Positions 15,934 to 24,968 of a stretch of DNA of 64,000 bases are shown piece by piece. The notes under the pieces were generated by a model that saw only the letters and a list, made by a program, of their open reading frames with translations, had not been told where the DNA came from and ran no database searches. Every line of letters starts with the position of its first letter. The first letter of the stretch is position 1. This stretch comes from UBA2040 sp041674745 (GTDB lineage Bacteria > Bacteroidota > Bacteroidia > Flavobacteriales_D > Crocinitomicaceae): positions 1 to 64,000 of the forward strand of contig JBAYVD010000008.1 in the NCBI GenBank assembly GCA_041674745.1. The letters run 5' to 3'. The position numbers were made by a program, and so were the translations under genes.

Positions 15934-17385
15934 ATGCAACAAAAAACTTATTTCCCTTCCAAGGACGCTCTCCTAGTAGTCCTTTTTTCTTTCCTTGTCG
16001 GTTCACTTTTCGCACAAGAAAAACTGGTTGCCATAAAAGGCTATGCACCTGCTTACGTAGGAAAAGAAATCACTATTCTGCAAATCGAAGATTACTGGAG
16101 CGACAAAGAAGTCAAATTGGGCACGACAACTGTTCAAGCCGACAGTTCCTTTTCAGTTGAGTTTTTTGCCAGTGAAACGCAAAAGATAAAACTGAGAGCA
16201 CTCAATAATTTTGGTTGGGTGTACATCGAACCGGGTGCCAACTACACCGTTTTTGTTCCGGAAACAGATCCATACAACGCCAAAGTACAAAGTGGAAATC
16301 AATTGGAAATTGGCTTTTTCAATTTGAAACCCAGCGATATCAACTACAAAATCCTTTCTTTCAACCGTTGGAATGACGAATTTATTGGCAACAATCTTGC
16401 CTATCGTACCAACAATCCAAAACGCTTCGCTGAGAAATTGGATACCTTCAAAATCTATGTGGAAAAAGCGTATGAAAAAGATACGAGCGGATTTTTCTTG
16501 AATTACGTAAAATTCTCCATTGCCGAATTGGACGAAATTGAATTTGCCGGTAGCCGAAACAAATACGAGAAATATGATTTTTACATTAAAACGTCTCCCG
16601 TTTCTTACGCCAATGACGCCTATACGCATTACATCAAGAAATACTACAAAAATTTGATCCCAAGATTGAGTAATACTACCAACAACGCCGTTTACTTGGG
16701 TGTATTGAAAAGCAGCCCCACGTTGGTGATGAAAGCCTTGGGGGCTGATTATGCCATGGATAATCTGCGATTGCGCGAATTGATTATGATGCAGGCTCTT
16801 TCTGAAGTTTTTTATTCCGATGATTTCCCGCAAACCAACATTCAAACGATTTTTGACAGTCTCTCAAAACGAGCCCTATTCAAGGAAAACAGAATCATTG
16901 CTACCAATTTATCGGCTCGTCTCAATGAATTGGTGCCGGGATCAAAATGCCCCGAATTCGTCTTGTTGTACCCCAATGGAAAATCCTATACGCACATGGA
17001 TTTCAGAGGAAAATATTTGTACCTGCACTTCTACGACCCCAAAAGCCTATCCAACCAATTGGAAATGAGCTTGCTGAAAGACTTACACAAAAAGTACATG
17101 AATGATATACAATTCGTTACCGTAGTGCTCGACAACGGAGATTTGACCGACAAAGAAATGCAGGAAATTAAAAGTTTAAATTGGCTCTACTACCGCTGTG
17201 CGTCCAACGACGAATTGATTCGTAAATTCAAAGTACAGAATTTCCCTACCTATTTCTTAGTCGATGTTACCGGCTACATGGCACAATCGCCTGCTTTGGC
17301 ACCGACCCCCAACGCGCAGTACCAAACCATTGAGAAAACATTTTTCCAAATTCAAAAGATCAACCGCGATATGCGAGAAAGGTAA
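15934..17385 (+). CDS. Thioredoxin-fold (TlpA-like) secreted protein lacking the CXXC site
   Basis: 483 aa. Signal peptide about residues 1-28 ending SLFAQ; a beta-sandwich N-terminal region (about 30-130) of the kind that precedes TlpA-like domains in Bacteroidota; a helical middle (about 130-320); and a thioredoxin-like C-terminal domain starting near LVPGSKCPEFVLLYPNGK. At the place where TlpA/AhpC proteins carry WCxxC the sequence is LHFYDPKSLSNQ, so the redox pair is absent. The cis-proline region (NFPTYFLVD) is kept. Probably a periplasmic structural or binding protein rather than an oxidoreductase. Follows coaD by 55 bases. Confidence 0.78.
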   Translation: MQQKTYFPSKDALLVVLFSFLVGSLFAQEKLVAIKGYAPAYVGKEITILQIEDYWSDKEVKLGTTTVQADSSFSVEFFASETQKIKLRALNNFGWVYIEPGANYTVFVPETDPYNAKVQSGNQLEIGFFNLKPSDINYKILSFNRWNDEFIGNNLAYRTNNPKRFAEKLDTFKIYVEKAYEKDTSGFFLNYVKFSIAELDEIEFAGSRNKYEKYDFYIKTSPVSYANDAYTHYIKKYYKNLIPRLSNTTNNAVYLGVLKSSPTLVMKALGADYAMDNLRLRELIMMQALSEVFYSDDFPQTNIQTIFDSLSKRALFKENRIIATNLSARLNELVPGSKCPEFVLLYPNGKSYTHMDFRGKYLYLHFYDPKSLSNQLEMSLLKDLHKKYMNDIQFVTVVLDNGDLTDKEMQEIKSLNWLYYRCASNDELIRKFKVQNFPTYFLVDVTGYMAQSPALAPTPNAQYQTIEKTFFQIQKINRDMRER

Positions 17386-17411
17386 GCACTAAATCACGCT
17401 CGCATATCAAC

Positions 17412-17650
17412 CAATTATCAATTGTTTATTAATCAAAATCCGCATCTTCTGCGTTAAAAAAAGTGCGCCCACATCAACCAATTATCAATTATCAATTACC
17501 CATGACAAATTACAAAATGTGAGCCCGCGATCAAAAAAAACTCCGTGCCCTCTGCGCCTTCTTTGCGCACTTTGCGGTTAAAAAACACCCACAAGCCTAA
17601 AGTCCTAATATCCTAACATCTTAAAATCCTAAAGTCCCAACACCCTACCT
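17412..17650. repeat. Intergenic mosaic of micro-repeats and one 14-mer
   Basis: Gap between convergent genes. CAATTAT heptamers lie at 17412-17425 and 17479-17499, inside two copies of an ATCAACCAATTATCAATT block. A single GTGAGCCCGCGATC sits at 17519-17532. A CTCTGCG/CTTTGCG word run lies at about 17545-17580. Seven 8-nt CCTAAnnT-type units at 17595-17650 overlap the last codons of the rhomboid gene. Confidence 0.7.
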
Positions 17651-18184
17651 CCTAGAAACACCCAAAATCAACCCCATCACTCCCCCACAAATATGCGCGA
17701 ATTGAGAAATTTGATCCGGCTGTGTAGCTTTCAAGAATTCCTGTCCAACAAACAGAACAAAGACCAAAATAAACGTCAAGGGAATTTCATTGTTTTTTCG
17801 ACCGATTAACGAAGTCAACACGATCATCATAAAAACGATGCCGCTCGCCCCCAACAGTCCTGCATCCCAAAAGGCAATGTGAATGATGGCCGTAACCAAG
17901 GTGGTAATTAAGGTGTAAATTGTCAATGTTTTGGTGCCCAACTCTTTTTCCAAGCTTGGTCCAATCAATAAAATGATACTAAAATTCCCGATGTAATGGG
18001 CGAAATCTTTGTGACCAAAAATGTAGGTAAACAAGGAAACATAATCTTGCCAACGATCTTGGTGAAAAGTGCCATCCAATACCGTAATGGCCAACGTGCC
18101 GCCAACGACGTACTGCACACCAAGCAGCGCAAGAGATAGAAAAGCAAACCAAAGAATGAAGGGTGAATTGAATGTGATTTTCAT
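17645..18184 (-). CDS. Rhomboid family intramembrane serine protease
   Basis: 179 aa with about six hydrophobic segments, a compact rhomboid. Key elements: HYIGNFSIILL near residue 64 (His and Asn of helix 2, oxyanion side), GASGIVFMM near residue 113 (catalytic Ser in GxSG), and AHICGGVMGLILG near residue 163 (catalytic His). It should cleave transmembrane substrates within the inner membrane; the substrate is unknown. The extreme C-terminus is encoded in micro-repeat DNA. Confidence 0.85.
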   Translation of the reverse strand: MKITFNSPFILWFAFLSLALLGVQYVVGGTLAITVLDGTFHQDRWQDYVSLFTYIFGHKDFAHYIGNFSIILLIGPSLEKELGTKTLTIYTLITTLVTAIIHIAFWDAGLLGASGIVFMMIVLTSLIGRKNNEIPLTFILVFVLFVGQEFLKATQPDQISQFAHICGGVMGLILGVSRR

Positions 18185-18231
18185 TAAAAAAGCATTTACT
18201 TAGGTATACGCTAGTTCCTGCATTGGGTTTC

Positions 18232-18270
18232 AGGGATTCAAGGAATACTAAAATATTCACTTGAAGCCCT
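18232..18270. promoter_or_regulatory. Unassigned hairpin in the rhomboid gene leader
   Basis: Arm AGGGATTCAAG (18232-18242) pairs with CTTGAAGCCCT (18260-18270) with one mismatch. It continues with GAATA/TATTC (18243-18247 and 18254-18258), one bulged A and a CTAAAA loop. There is no T-run on either strand, so it is not a simple terminator. It lies about 50-85 bases upstream of the rhomboid start on its coding strand. Confidence 0.5.
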
Positions 18271-18650
18271 AACGAAAATCCTCCCACTAGATTCCAATTT
18301 AAAAACCCATTTTAGCACAGCAAGTTCATCCATAGATTACCCATAGATACTATATGGATAGTATATGAAATAGAGTAAGAAAAATATCGCACTCAAAATC
18401 AGCGTACAATACTCGAAATTTACAATACACGAATGACTCAAACAGTGAAGAGGAGAAAATCTGCCGTCACCTCCATATTTTTTCGCGGTTCACGGCTTAA
18501 AAAAAACACCAATCTCGCATGACCCGACTCACTCAGTTATCAACACATAGATCCGAGTTTTCAACACAGAATAAATCACTGATTCTAAGAACATAACTTA
18601 AATTTAACGTACGCCAGCAAAACAAAATATGCTTATCAATTTTAAATGCG

Positions 18651-18658
18651 TATCTTTG
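18651..18658 (+). promoter_or_regulatory. -7 box for the DEAD-box helicase gene
   Basis: TATCTTTG, exact TAnnTTTG, followed by GCACC; 22 bases before the ATG at 18681. Confidence 0.65.
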
Positions 18659-18680
18659 CACCCAATTTTAAAAATATAGA

Positions 18681-20753
18681 ATGACATTTAAAGAGCTCGG
18701 GCTCAAGAGTGAGGTGTTGAAGTCGATTGAAGAACTGGGTTTTTCAACACCTACTCCGATTCAGGAACAAGCTATTCCCCATTTGTTGGGAGAGAATAGT
18801 GACTTCGTGGGACTTGCCCAAACAGGTACAGGGAAAACGGCAGCATTTGGCTTGCCACTAATTAACAACATTGACGAAGACTTAAATTACCCTCAAGGGT
18901 TAGTCATTTGTCCTACACGCGAACTTTGTTTGCAAATTTCTAAAGACTTAGAGTCTTATTCTAAATACACGAAATTGCGCACGGTTGCAGTTTACGGTGG
19001 AACAGACATTAGAAAACAAATTACCGATATCAAACGTGGAGCCCAAATTATTGTGGCAACTCCAGGTCGTTTGATGGATTTAGTGAAAAGAAAAGCCATT
19101 AACTTGAACGACATCGAATGCGTAGTCTTAGACGAAGCAGATGAGATGTTGAACATGGGATTCAAAGAAGATATAGATACGATCTTGTCTGAAACGCCTC
19201 CGGAAAGAAATGTATGGTTGTTCTCAGCGACCATGCCGAAAGAAGTAGCACGTATTTCTCAAAGCTACCAAAACGATCCGCTGGAAGTTTCAATAGGTCA
19301 CAAAAATCAAAGTAACGAAAACATCGATCACATCTATTACAGTGTAAAAGAAAAAGATCGTTTCGGTGCTGTAAAACGTTTGATTGATTTCAATCCAGAT
19401 ATTTACGGATTGATTTTTTGTCGAACACGTCACGAAACAGCTTCTGTTGCTGAGAAATTAGCAAGAGAAGGTTACAACGCAGAACCGTTGCACGGTGAAT
19501 TATCACAAGCACAACGCGACCGCGTTATGGACCGTTTCCGCAGCAAAGACTTGCAAATCTTGGTTGCTACCGATGTAGCTGCTCGTGGTTTGGATATCGA
19601 CAACATTACACACGTTATCAATTACAACTTACCGGATGATATCGAGAATTATACGCACCGAAGTGGTCGTACAGCTCGTGCTGGTAAAAAAGGAGAATCG
19701 TTGGTTTTGATCAACACCCGTGAAAACGGTAAAATCCGCATGATTGAAAAACAAATGCGTGTAACCTTTACTAAAGGAACTATTCCTGGACCAGAAGAAA
19801 TTTGTGCTATTCAATTGAACAAATTGATGGACAAAATTCTGAAAACAGAAGTAAACGAAAAAGAAATCGAAAGTTTCTTGCCACAGATATACGCTTCATT
19901 CGAAGAAATGTCCAAAGAAGAAATTTTGAAAAAATTCGTTTCTACTGAATTCAACCGTTTCTTTGACTATTATAAAAAAGCCGGAGACTTAAACGCCTCG
20001 GGTCGCAGTGGTTCTGATGAAGGATTCAGCGATCGTAGCGAAAGAGGTGAACGCGGTGAGCGAGGCGAACGTGGCGAAAGACGTGGCGGACGCGATAGAG
20101 ACAAACAAGAAGAAGGAAAAACTCGTTTCTTCGTTAATTTGGGTCGTCGAGATGGTTTGAATCCAGGTGGTTTGTTACGTGTAATCTGTGATTCAACTCG
20201 TTTGGACAGCAGCGCTATTGGACGTATCGATATTACGCCATCTTTCTCTTTCTTTGAAGCAGATGATGAGCATGTTGACGCCATTTTGAACAAAGCAAAT
20301 GGTTCTGAATTTGAAGGACAAGAAGTAAACATTGAAGTGACCAAAAAAGACCGAGCAGACAAACCGAGAGGTGGTGGAAGCGGTGGCGGAGGTTTCAGAG
20401 GTGGATCGGATCGTCCAGGATTTAAATCTGGTGGCAGTGCCCGAAGAGGAACATTTGGTGGCGGTGGTTCACGTGGCGGCGAAAGTCGTGGTGGTGAAAG
20501 TCGCAGCAGCGATAGCCGTGGCGGAACAAGTTTCCGTAAAAGCAGTGCGCCAAGCGAAAGAAGAGAACGTCCAGCAGGTGGCGAAGAAAGAAGAAGTTCT
20601 TTCAGTGACAGATCGGCACGTGCAACTGAAGGTGGAGAAAGAAGAGAAAGAAATTTTGGTAGCAGCGAGCGCCCTGAAAGAAAATCTTTCGGTTCTGACC
20701 GACCAAGACGTACAGGAGGATTCAACGATCCAGAAAAAAGAAAAAGAAAATAA
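18681..20753 (+). CDS. DEAD-box RNA helicase with DbpA-type RNA-binding domain and RG-rich tails
   Basis: 690 aa. RecA core about 1-370: Q motif GFSTPTPIQEQAI, motif I AQTGTGKT, PTRELCLQ (Ia), VLDEADEML (II), FSATMP (III), VATDVAARGLDI (V) and HRSGRTARAG (VI). Residues about 450-475 form an Arg/Gly/Glu repeat. A DbpA-like RNA-binding domain spans about 478-555 (FFVNLGRRDGLNPGGLL.. to ..VNIEV). The last 130 residues are a disordered RGG/SRGG-rich tail. Family members remodel structured RNA in ribosome assembly, mRNA decay or cold adaptation. The RG tails are expected to bind RNA non-specifically. typA follows 23 bases downstream and may be co-transcribed. Confidence 0.93.
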   Translation: MTFKELGLKSEVLKSIEELGFSTPTPIQEQAIPHLLGENSDFVGLAQTGTGKTAAFGLPLINNIDEDLNYPQGLVICPTRELCLQISKDLESYSKYTKLRTVAVYGGTDIRKQITDIKRGAQIIVATPGRLMDLVKRKAINLNDIECVVLDEADEMLNMGFKEDIDTILSETPPERNVWLFSATMPKEVARISQSYQNDPLEVSIGHKNQSNENIDHIYYSVKEKDRFGAVKRLIDFNPDIYGLIFCRTRHETASVAEKLAREGYNAEPLHGELSQAQRDRVMDRFRSKDLQILVATDVAARGLDIDNITHVINYNLPDDIENYTHRSGRTARAGKKGESLVLINTRENGKIRMIEKQMRVTFTKGTIPGPEEICAIQLNKLMDKILKTEVNEKEIESFLPQIYASFEEMSKEEILKKFVSTEFNRFFDYYKKAGDLNASGRSGSDEGFSDRSERGERGERGERGERRGGRDRDKQEEGKTRFFVNLGRRDGLNPGGLLRVICDSTRLDSSAIGRIDITPSFSFFEADDEHVDAILNKANGSEFEGQEVNIEVTKKDRADKPRGGGSGGGGFRGGSDRPGFKSGGSARRGTFGGGGSRGGESRGGESRSSDSRGGTSFRKSSAPSERRERPAGGEERRSSFSDRSARATEGGERRERNFGSSERPERKSFGSDRPRRTGGFNDPEKRKRK

Positions 20754-20776
20754 TAATTATTGAATCGTAAATTTCA

Positions 20777-22573
20777 ATGGAAATAAGAAATATTGCAATT
20801 ATTGCACACGTTGACCACGGCAAAACGACCTTGGTAGATAGAATGATTGAAGCTGGTAGCGTTGTCGAAGAAAGAGAACGTCCAAAAGGCGAATTGTTCA
20901 TGGACAACAACGATTTGGAGAAAGAACGTGGAATTACCATCGTCTCTAAAAACGTTTCTGTTATCTACAAAGACACAAAAATCAACATCATCGACACACC
21001 GGGTCACGCCGATTTCGGTGGTGAGGTGGAACGTGTTTTGAACATGGCGGACGGTGTTTGTTTGTTAGTAGATGCCTTTGAAGGTCCTATGCCACAAACG
21101 CGTTTCGTATTAGGGAAAGCTTTGTCCATGGGTTTGAAACCTTTGTTGGTGATCAATAAAGTGGACAAAGAAAACTGTACACCAGAAGAAGTACATGAAA
21201 AAGTATTCGATTTGATGTTCGAATTGGATGCTTCTGAAGAACAATTGGATTTTGCTACCGTTTACGGTTCAGCTAAAAACGGTTGGATGGCGTTGGATTG
21301 GAAACAACCGACAACAACCATTACTCCACTTTTGGATACGATTTTGGACTATTTCCCAGAAAAAACAATTGAGGAAGGAAACACACAAATGTTGATCACT
21401 TCATTGGATTTTTCAACGTATGTTGGTCGAATCGCTATCGGTCGTTTGAACAGAGGTATTTTGAAAGAAGGTATGCCCATCATTCTTGGAAAAAGAGACG
21501 GAGCGCAAGAAAAACACAGAATCAAAGATTTGTTCGTTTTCGAAGGAATTGAGCGTGTAAAAGTAACGGAAGTTCAACCGGGCGATATTTGTGCTGTAAC
21601 AGGCATTGAAGGATTTGAAATTGGTGACGTAATTTGCGATGCTGAGAACCCAGATCCATTGCCATCTATATCCATTGATGAGCCAACGATGAACATGTTG
21701 TTCTCGATCAATGATTCACCATTCTTTGGTAAAGAAGGTAAAAAAGTAACCTCTCGTCACATCTCTGAGCGATTGGAGAAAGAGTTGGAGAAAAACTTGG
21801 CGATGCGCGTCACCAACACTGACAAAGCCGACAAATGGTTGGTAGCTGGACGGGGTGTATTGCACTTGTCTGTTTTGATCGAAACCATGCGTCGTGAAGG
21901 GTATGAATTGCAAGTGGGACAACCACAAGTAATCATCCGTGAAATTGACGGAGTAAAATGTGAGCCAATTGAAGAATTGACCATCGATTTACCAGAGGAG
22001 CATTCAGGAACAGCTGTTGAAGCCGTTTCTAAACGCAAAGGAGAAATGACCAACATGGAGCCAAAAGGAGCACGTATGGTGATTCAATTCCAAATCCCGT
22101 CAAGAGGTATCATCGGTTTGAGAAACTATTTGTTGACACAAACGGCTGGTGAAGCCATTATGACGCACCGTTTCTTGGAATACCAACCTTACAAAGGTGA
22201 TATTTCAGGTCGTCAAAATGGATCTTTGATCTCTATGGAACTTGGAAAATCAATTCCATTCTCCCTGAACAACTTGCAAGAGCGAGGGAAATTCTTCATC
22301 GGACCAAACGAGGATATATACGAAGGTCAAGTAATTGGAGAAAATTCAAGAGCAGGCGATTTGATCGTAAACGTTACAAAAATGAAAAAAATGTCCAACA
22401 TGCGTTCATCTGGAGCAGATGAGAAAGTACGTTTGGCACCACCGAAAAATTTCTCTTTGGAGGAATGTTTGGAATACATTCAAGGTGACGAATACGTTGA
22501 AGTAACACCTGGGAATTTGAGAATTCGTAAAATTTTGTTGACCGAAGGGGAAAGAAAACGCTCGAATAAATAA
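20777..22573 (+). CDS. typA: Translational GTPase TypA/BipA
   Basis: 598 aa, normal length. G domain: HVDHGKTTLVDRM (G1), RGITIVSKN (G2), DTPGHADFGGEVERVL (G3), NKVDKENC (G4). The C-terminal half has the EF-G-like domains III and V plus the TypA-specific C-terminal domain; REGYELQVGQPQVI and PSRGIIGLRNYLLT are landmarks. It binds ribosomes and supports 50S assembly and growth under stress. The intrinsic terminator at 22595 ends the transcript. Confidence 0.96.
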   Translation: MEIRNIAIIAHVDHGKTTLVDRMIEAGSVVEERERPKGELFMDNNDLEKERGITIVSKNVSVIYKDTKINIIDTPGHADFGGEVERVLNMADGVCLLVDAFEGPMPQTRFVLGKALSMGLKPLLVINKVDKENCTPEEVHEKVFDLMFELDASEEQLDFATVYGSAKNGWMALDWKQPTTTITPLLDTILDYFPEKTIEEGNTQMLITSLDFSTYVGRIAIGRLNRGILKEGMPIILGKRDGAQEKHRIKDLFVFEGIERVKVTEVQPGDICAVTGIEGFEIGDVICDAENPDPLPSISIDEPTMNMLFSINDSPFFGKEGKKVTSRHISERLEKELEKNLAMRVTNTDKADKWLVAGRGVLHLSVLIETMRREGYELQVGQPQVIIREIDGVKCEPIEELTIDLPEEHSGTAVEAVSKRKGEMTNMEPKGARMVIQFQIPSRGIIGLRNYLLTQTAGEAIMTHRFLEYQPYKGDISGRQNGSLISMELGKSIPFSLNNLQERGKFFIGPNEDIYEGQVIGENSRAGDLIVNVTKMKKMSNMRSSGADEKVRLAPPKNFSLEECLEYIQGDEYVEVTPGNLRIRKILLTEGERKRSNK

Positions 22574-22594
22574 GCATAAAACTGACAATCTGTC

Positions 22595-22631
22595 AAAATG
22601 TACCCTTTTCTCTGAATTGGGTACATTTTTT
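22595..22631 (+). terminator. Rho-independent terminator after typA
   Basis: 11-bp stem AAAATGTACCC / GGGTACATTTT (22595-22605, 22619-22629), a 13-nt loop, and a T-run to 22631. Confidence 0.8.
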
Positions 22632-22698
22632 GTCTTATGTGGATAAGGATGTTGAAAAGATTGCATCCCACTGAATCCTTTGAAGGGATAAAAAGTTG

Positions 22699-22706
22699 TA
22701 AATTTC
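22699..22706 (+). promoter_or_regulatory. Possible -7 box for the TPR-WD40 operon
   Basis: TAAATTTC, one base off TAnnTTTG, 18 bases before the ATG at 22725. Confidence 0.4.
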
Positions 22707-22724
22707 AACTCAAAGAACAAGACT

Positions 22725-24131
22725 ATGTTTGACGACGATGAAGACGAAGAAAATTATTTCGAAGGCGATTTGACCAAGGACCTGGAAAGTTTTGAAAATT
22801 ATTTAAAAGGCGGTTCCATTGGTTATTACGATGTAGATCGTTTAGAAGCGATGGTCGATCATTATTTGATCAGCGGCCAATACAAGAAAGGCCGAAAATG
22901 TGCCGAATATGCCTTGAGTCTTTTTTCGTTTGCCCCAATTTTTAAATTGCGCTTGGCACAATCACTCTCCGGAATGGGGAAATTGAAAGAATCCTTGAAC
23001 ATTCTGGGTGAAATTGAGCGAACCATGGCAGACGATTGCGAATGGTTGCTGACAAAAGCATCCATTTTTAGTCAGTTGCGGGATTCCAAGTTGGCCATCC
23101 GCTTCTTTCGTGCCGCTCTAGAAAAAGCAGACAAAGACGACAAAGATGAAATCTACTTGGATTTGGCCATGGAAATGGAAAATGCCAACGATTACAAAGG
23201 AGCGTTGGAGGTGTTGAAAGAAGCCATGAAGCACAATCCAAAAAACGAAGGTGCGATCTACGAATTAGCCTATTGCTACGACCAACTGGACGATTCTGAA
23301 AATGCAATTAAGAGTTATTCTGATTTCATCGAAGAAAATCCATATTCTTTCACTTCTTGGTACAATTTGGCAAACGCTTATTCTAAAAACGAAAATTACG
23401 ACAAAGCCATTTGGGCGTACGATTACTGTTTGTTGATCAACCCCGACTTTGGTCCGGCTTATTTCAACATGGGAAATGCGTATTTGTCGATGGAAAAATA
23501 CAAATTAGCGATAGAAAATTTTGAAAAGTGCATGGAGATTGACGGAGACGATCCCGTGGCACTTTGTTATATCGGCGAAGCTTACGAGCAATTAAACCAA
23601 TTGCCGTTGGCTAAAATGTTTTACCAACGTTCGATGGAAATGGCTCCACTCCTACCTGACGCTTGGTTAGGAATGGGTATTGTGCATGATTTAGAAGGAA
23701 AAACATTTGAAGCATTAACGTTTATTTTCAAAGCGCTGGAATTGGACGATCAAAATGCTGGAATTTTCCATGTATTGGCGGGAGCTTATGAAAAATTGGG
23801 CGAAACCGATTTAGCCATTGAAAATTACTACAAAGCACTCGCGTTGGATCACGAAGACGAAGAGACCTTGGGCAGTTTAGTTGACTTATTGTTAGAACTC
23901 GATCCGAAGAAAGCATTGGAATTGGTATTGAATTTTGAAGATACTTACGGTCAAAATGACCATTTGCCATTACACATAACAAATGTTTATTGGAATTTGG
24001 GCAAAAAAACCGAAGCAATGAATTACTTTCGTTCTTTCTTTCTAGAAAATCCCATCCTCGCAAAGGAAATTTTCGATGTGAATCCGGACCTCAAAGAAGA
24101 GAAAACATTTACCGATTTATTTGAAGCATAA
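22725..24131 (+). CDS. Tetratricopeptide repeat protein
   Basis: 468 aa. A very acidic N-terminus (MFDDDEDEENYFEGD) is followed by about ten to eleven TPR-like 34-residue repeats; the clearest are ALEVLKEAMKHNPKNEGAIY, SFTSWYNLANAYSKNENYDKA, PAYFNMGNAYLSMEKYKLA and AIENYYKALALDHEDEE. There is no signal peptide, so it is cytoplasmic. TPRs mediate protein-protein contacts; no enzymatic domain is seen. It is the first gene of a tight three-gene operon with a phosphosulfolactate-synthase-like gene (12-base gap) and a WD40 gene. Confidence 0.88.
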   Translation: MFDDDEDEENYFEGDLTKDLESFENYLKGGSIGYYDVDRLEAMVDHYLISGQYKKGRKCAEYALSLFSFAPIFKLRLAQSLSGMGKLKESLNILGEIERTMADDCEWLLTKASIFSQLRDSKLAIRFFRAALEKADKDDKDEIYLDLAMEMENANDYKGALEVLKEAMKHNPKNEGAIYELAYCYDQLDDSENAIKSYSDFIEENPYSFTSWYNLANAYSKNENYDKAIWAYDYCLLINPDFGPAYFNMGNAYLSMEKYKLAIENFEKCMEIDGDDPVALCYIGEAYEQLNQLPLAKMFYQRSMEMAPLLPDAWLGMGIVHDLEGKTFEALTFIFKALELDDQNAGIFHVLAGAYEKLGETDLAIENYYKALALDHEDEETLGSLVDLLLELDPKKALELVLNFEDTYGQNDHLPLHITNVYWNLGKKTEAMNYFRSFFLENPILAKEIFDVNPDLKEEKTFTDLFEA

Positions 24132-24143
24132 AAAACCCATTTT

Positions 24144-24968
24144 ATGAATTACGATTTACCTTACATTCCGCAAAGAGAAAATAAACCAAGAAAAGCGGGA
24201 ATTACCATGATGATGGACAAAGGTCTCAGTTTGCGCGAGACAGAAAATTTCATTGAAGCATCAGGGCATTTGACCGATGTAGTGAAATTTGGATTTGGTA
24301 CCGCCATGGTCACTCAAAATTTAGAGGAGAAAATTGCTTTGTACAGACAAGCCAACATTCGCCCCTATTTTGGAGGAACGCTTTTCGAAATTTTCTATGC
24401 TCGCGGCATGACAGAGGATTACGTTCGATTGCTGGATAAATACAAATTGGATTTGGCAGAGATTTCTGACGGTTCTATCATCATCAACCACGATGAGAAA
24501 TGTGAATTGATTCATAAAATGTCCAAAGACAGAACCATTCTTTCGGAAGTAGGTTCCAAAGATTCCGGCATTATTATTTCTCCAGGAAAATGGATCAAAA
24601 TGATGAGTACGGAATTGGAAGCAGGTTCTTGGAAAGTAATTGCAGAAGGTCGTGAAGCAGGAAATGTGGGTGTATTTAGACCCAATGGAACTGCACATAC
24701 ATTCTTAATTAACAAAATTATTGCGAAAATCAATCCCAATGACATCATGTGGGAAGCTCCAATTAAAAACCAACAAGTGTGGTTTATCAAATTGTTCGGC
24801 GCTAACGTGAATCTAGGAAATATTGCTCCACACGAAATGATTCCATTGGAATGTTTGCGTTTGGGATTACGAGGCGATACTTTCTTTGAAAACTTACCCC
24901 CAGACTTTGCCGCTCGTTTAAAACAAGTAAACGATGAAGACGAAGTGATGGAAGAATCCGAAGAATAA
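24144..24968 (+). CDS. Phosphosulfolactate synthase (ComA) family protein
   Basis: 274 aa, close to the family length of about 250-260. Landmarks: RKAGITMMMDKGLSLRETE near residue 18, VVKFGFGTAMV near 47, RPYFGGTLFEIFYARG near 74, LAEISDGSI near 104 and WKVIAEGREAGNVGVF near 163, matching the TIM-barrel ComA pattern. The characterised archaeal and Bacillus members add sulfite to phosphoenolpyruvate to make phospho-3-sulfolactate. In this organism the product could feed a sulfonate or sulfonolipid route, but no other pathway gene is nearby, so this is inference. Its stop TAA shares one base with the next ATG. Confidence 0.82.
   Translation: MNYDLPYIPQRENKPRKAGITMMMDKGLSLRETENFIEASGHLTDVVKFGFGTAMVTQNLEEKIALYRQANIRPYFGGTLFEIFYARGMTEDYVRLLDKYKLDLAEISDGSIIINHDEKCELIHKMSKDRTILSEVGSKDSGIIISPGKWIKMMSTELEAGSWKVIAEGREAGNVGVFRPNGTAHTFLINKIIAKINPNDIMWEAPIKNQQVWFIKLFGANVNLGNIAPHEMIPLECLRLGLRGDTFFENLPPDFAARLKQVNDEDEVMEESEE

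Larger units (their letters stand above)
18185..18680. other. 496-bp gap between rhomboid and DEAD-box genes
   Basis: No gene is supported. It holds a near-perfect 39-nt hairpin (18232-18270), an inverted repeat ATACTAT-ATGG-ATAGTAT (18347-18364), a low-complexity T/A-rich part, and the DEAD-box gene promoter at its right end. Confidence 0.6.

Noticed and set aside
19970..20725. 251-aa Pro/Leu-rich frame on the minus strand
   Set aside because: Antisense shadow of the RG-rich tail of the DEAD-box helicase, created by its biased composition.
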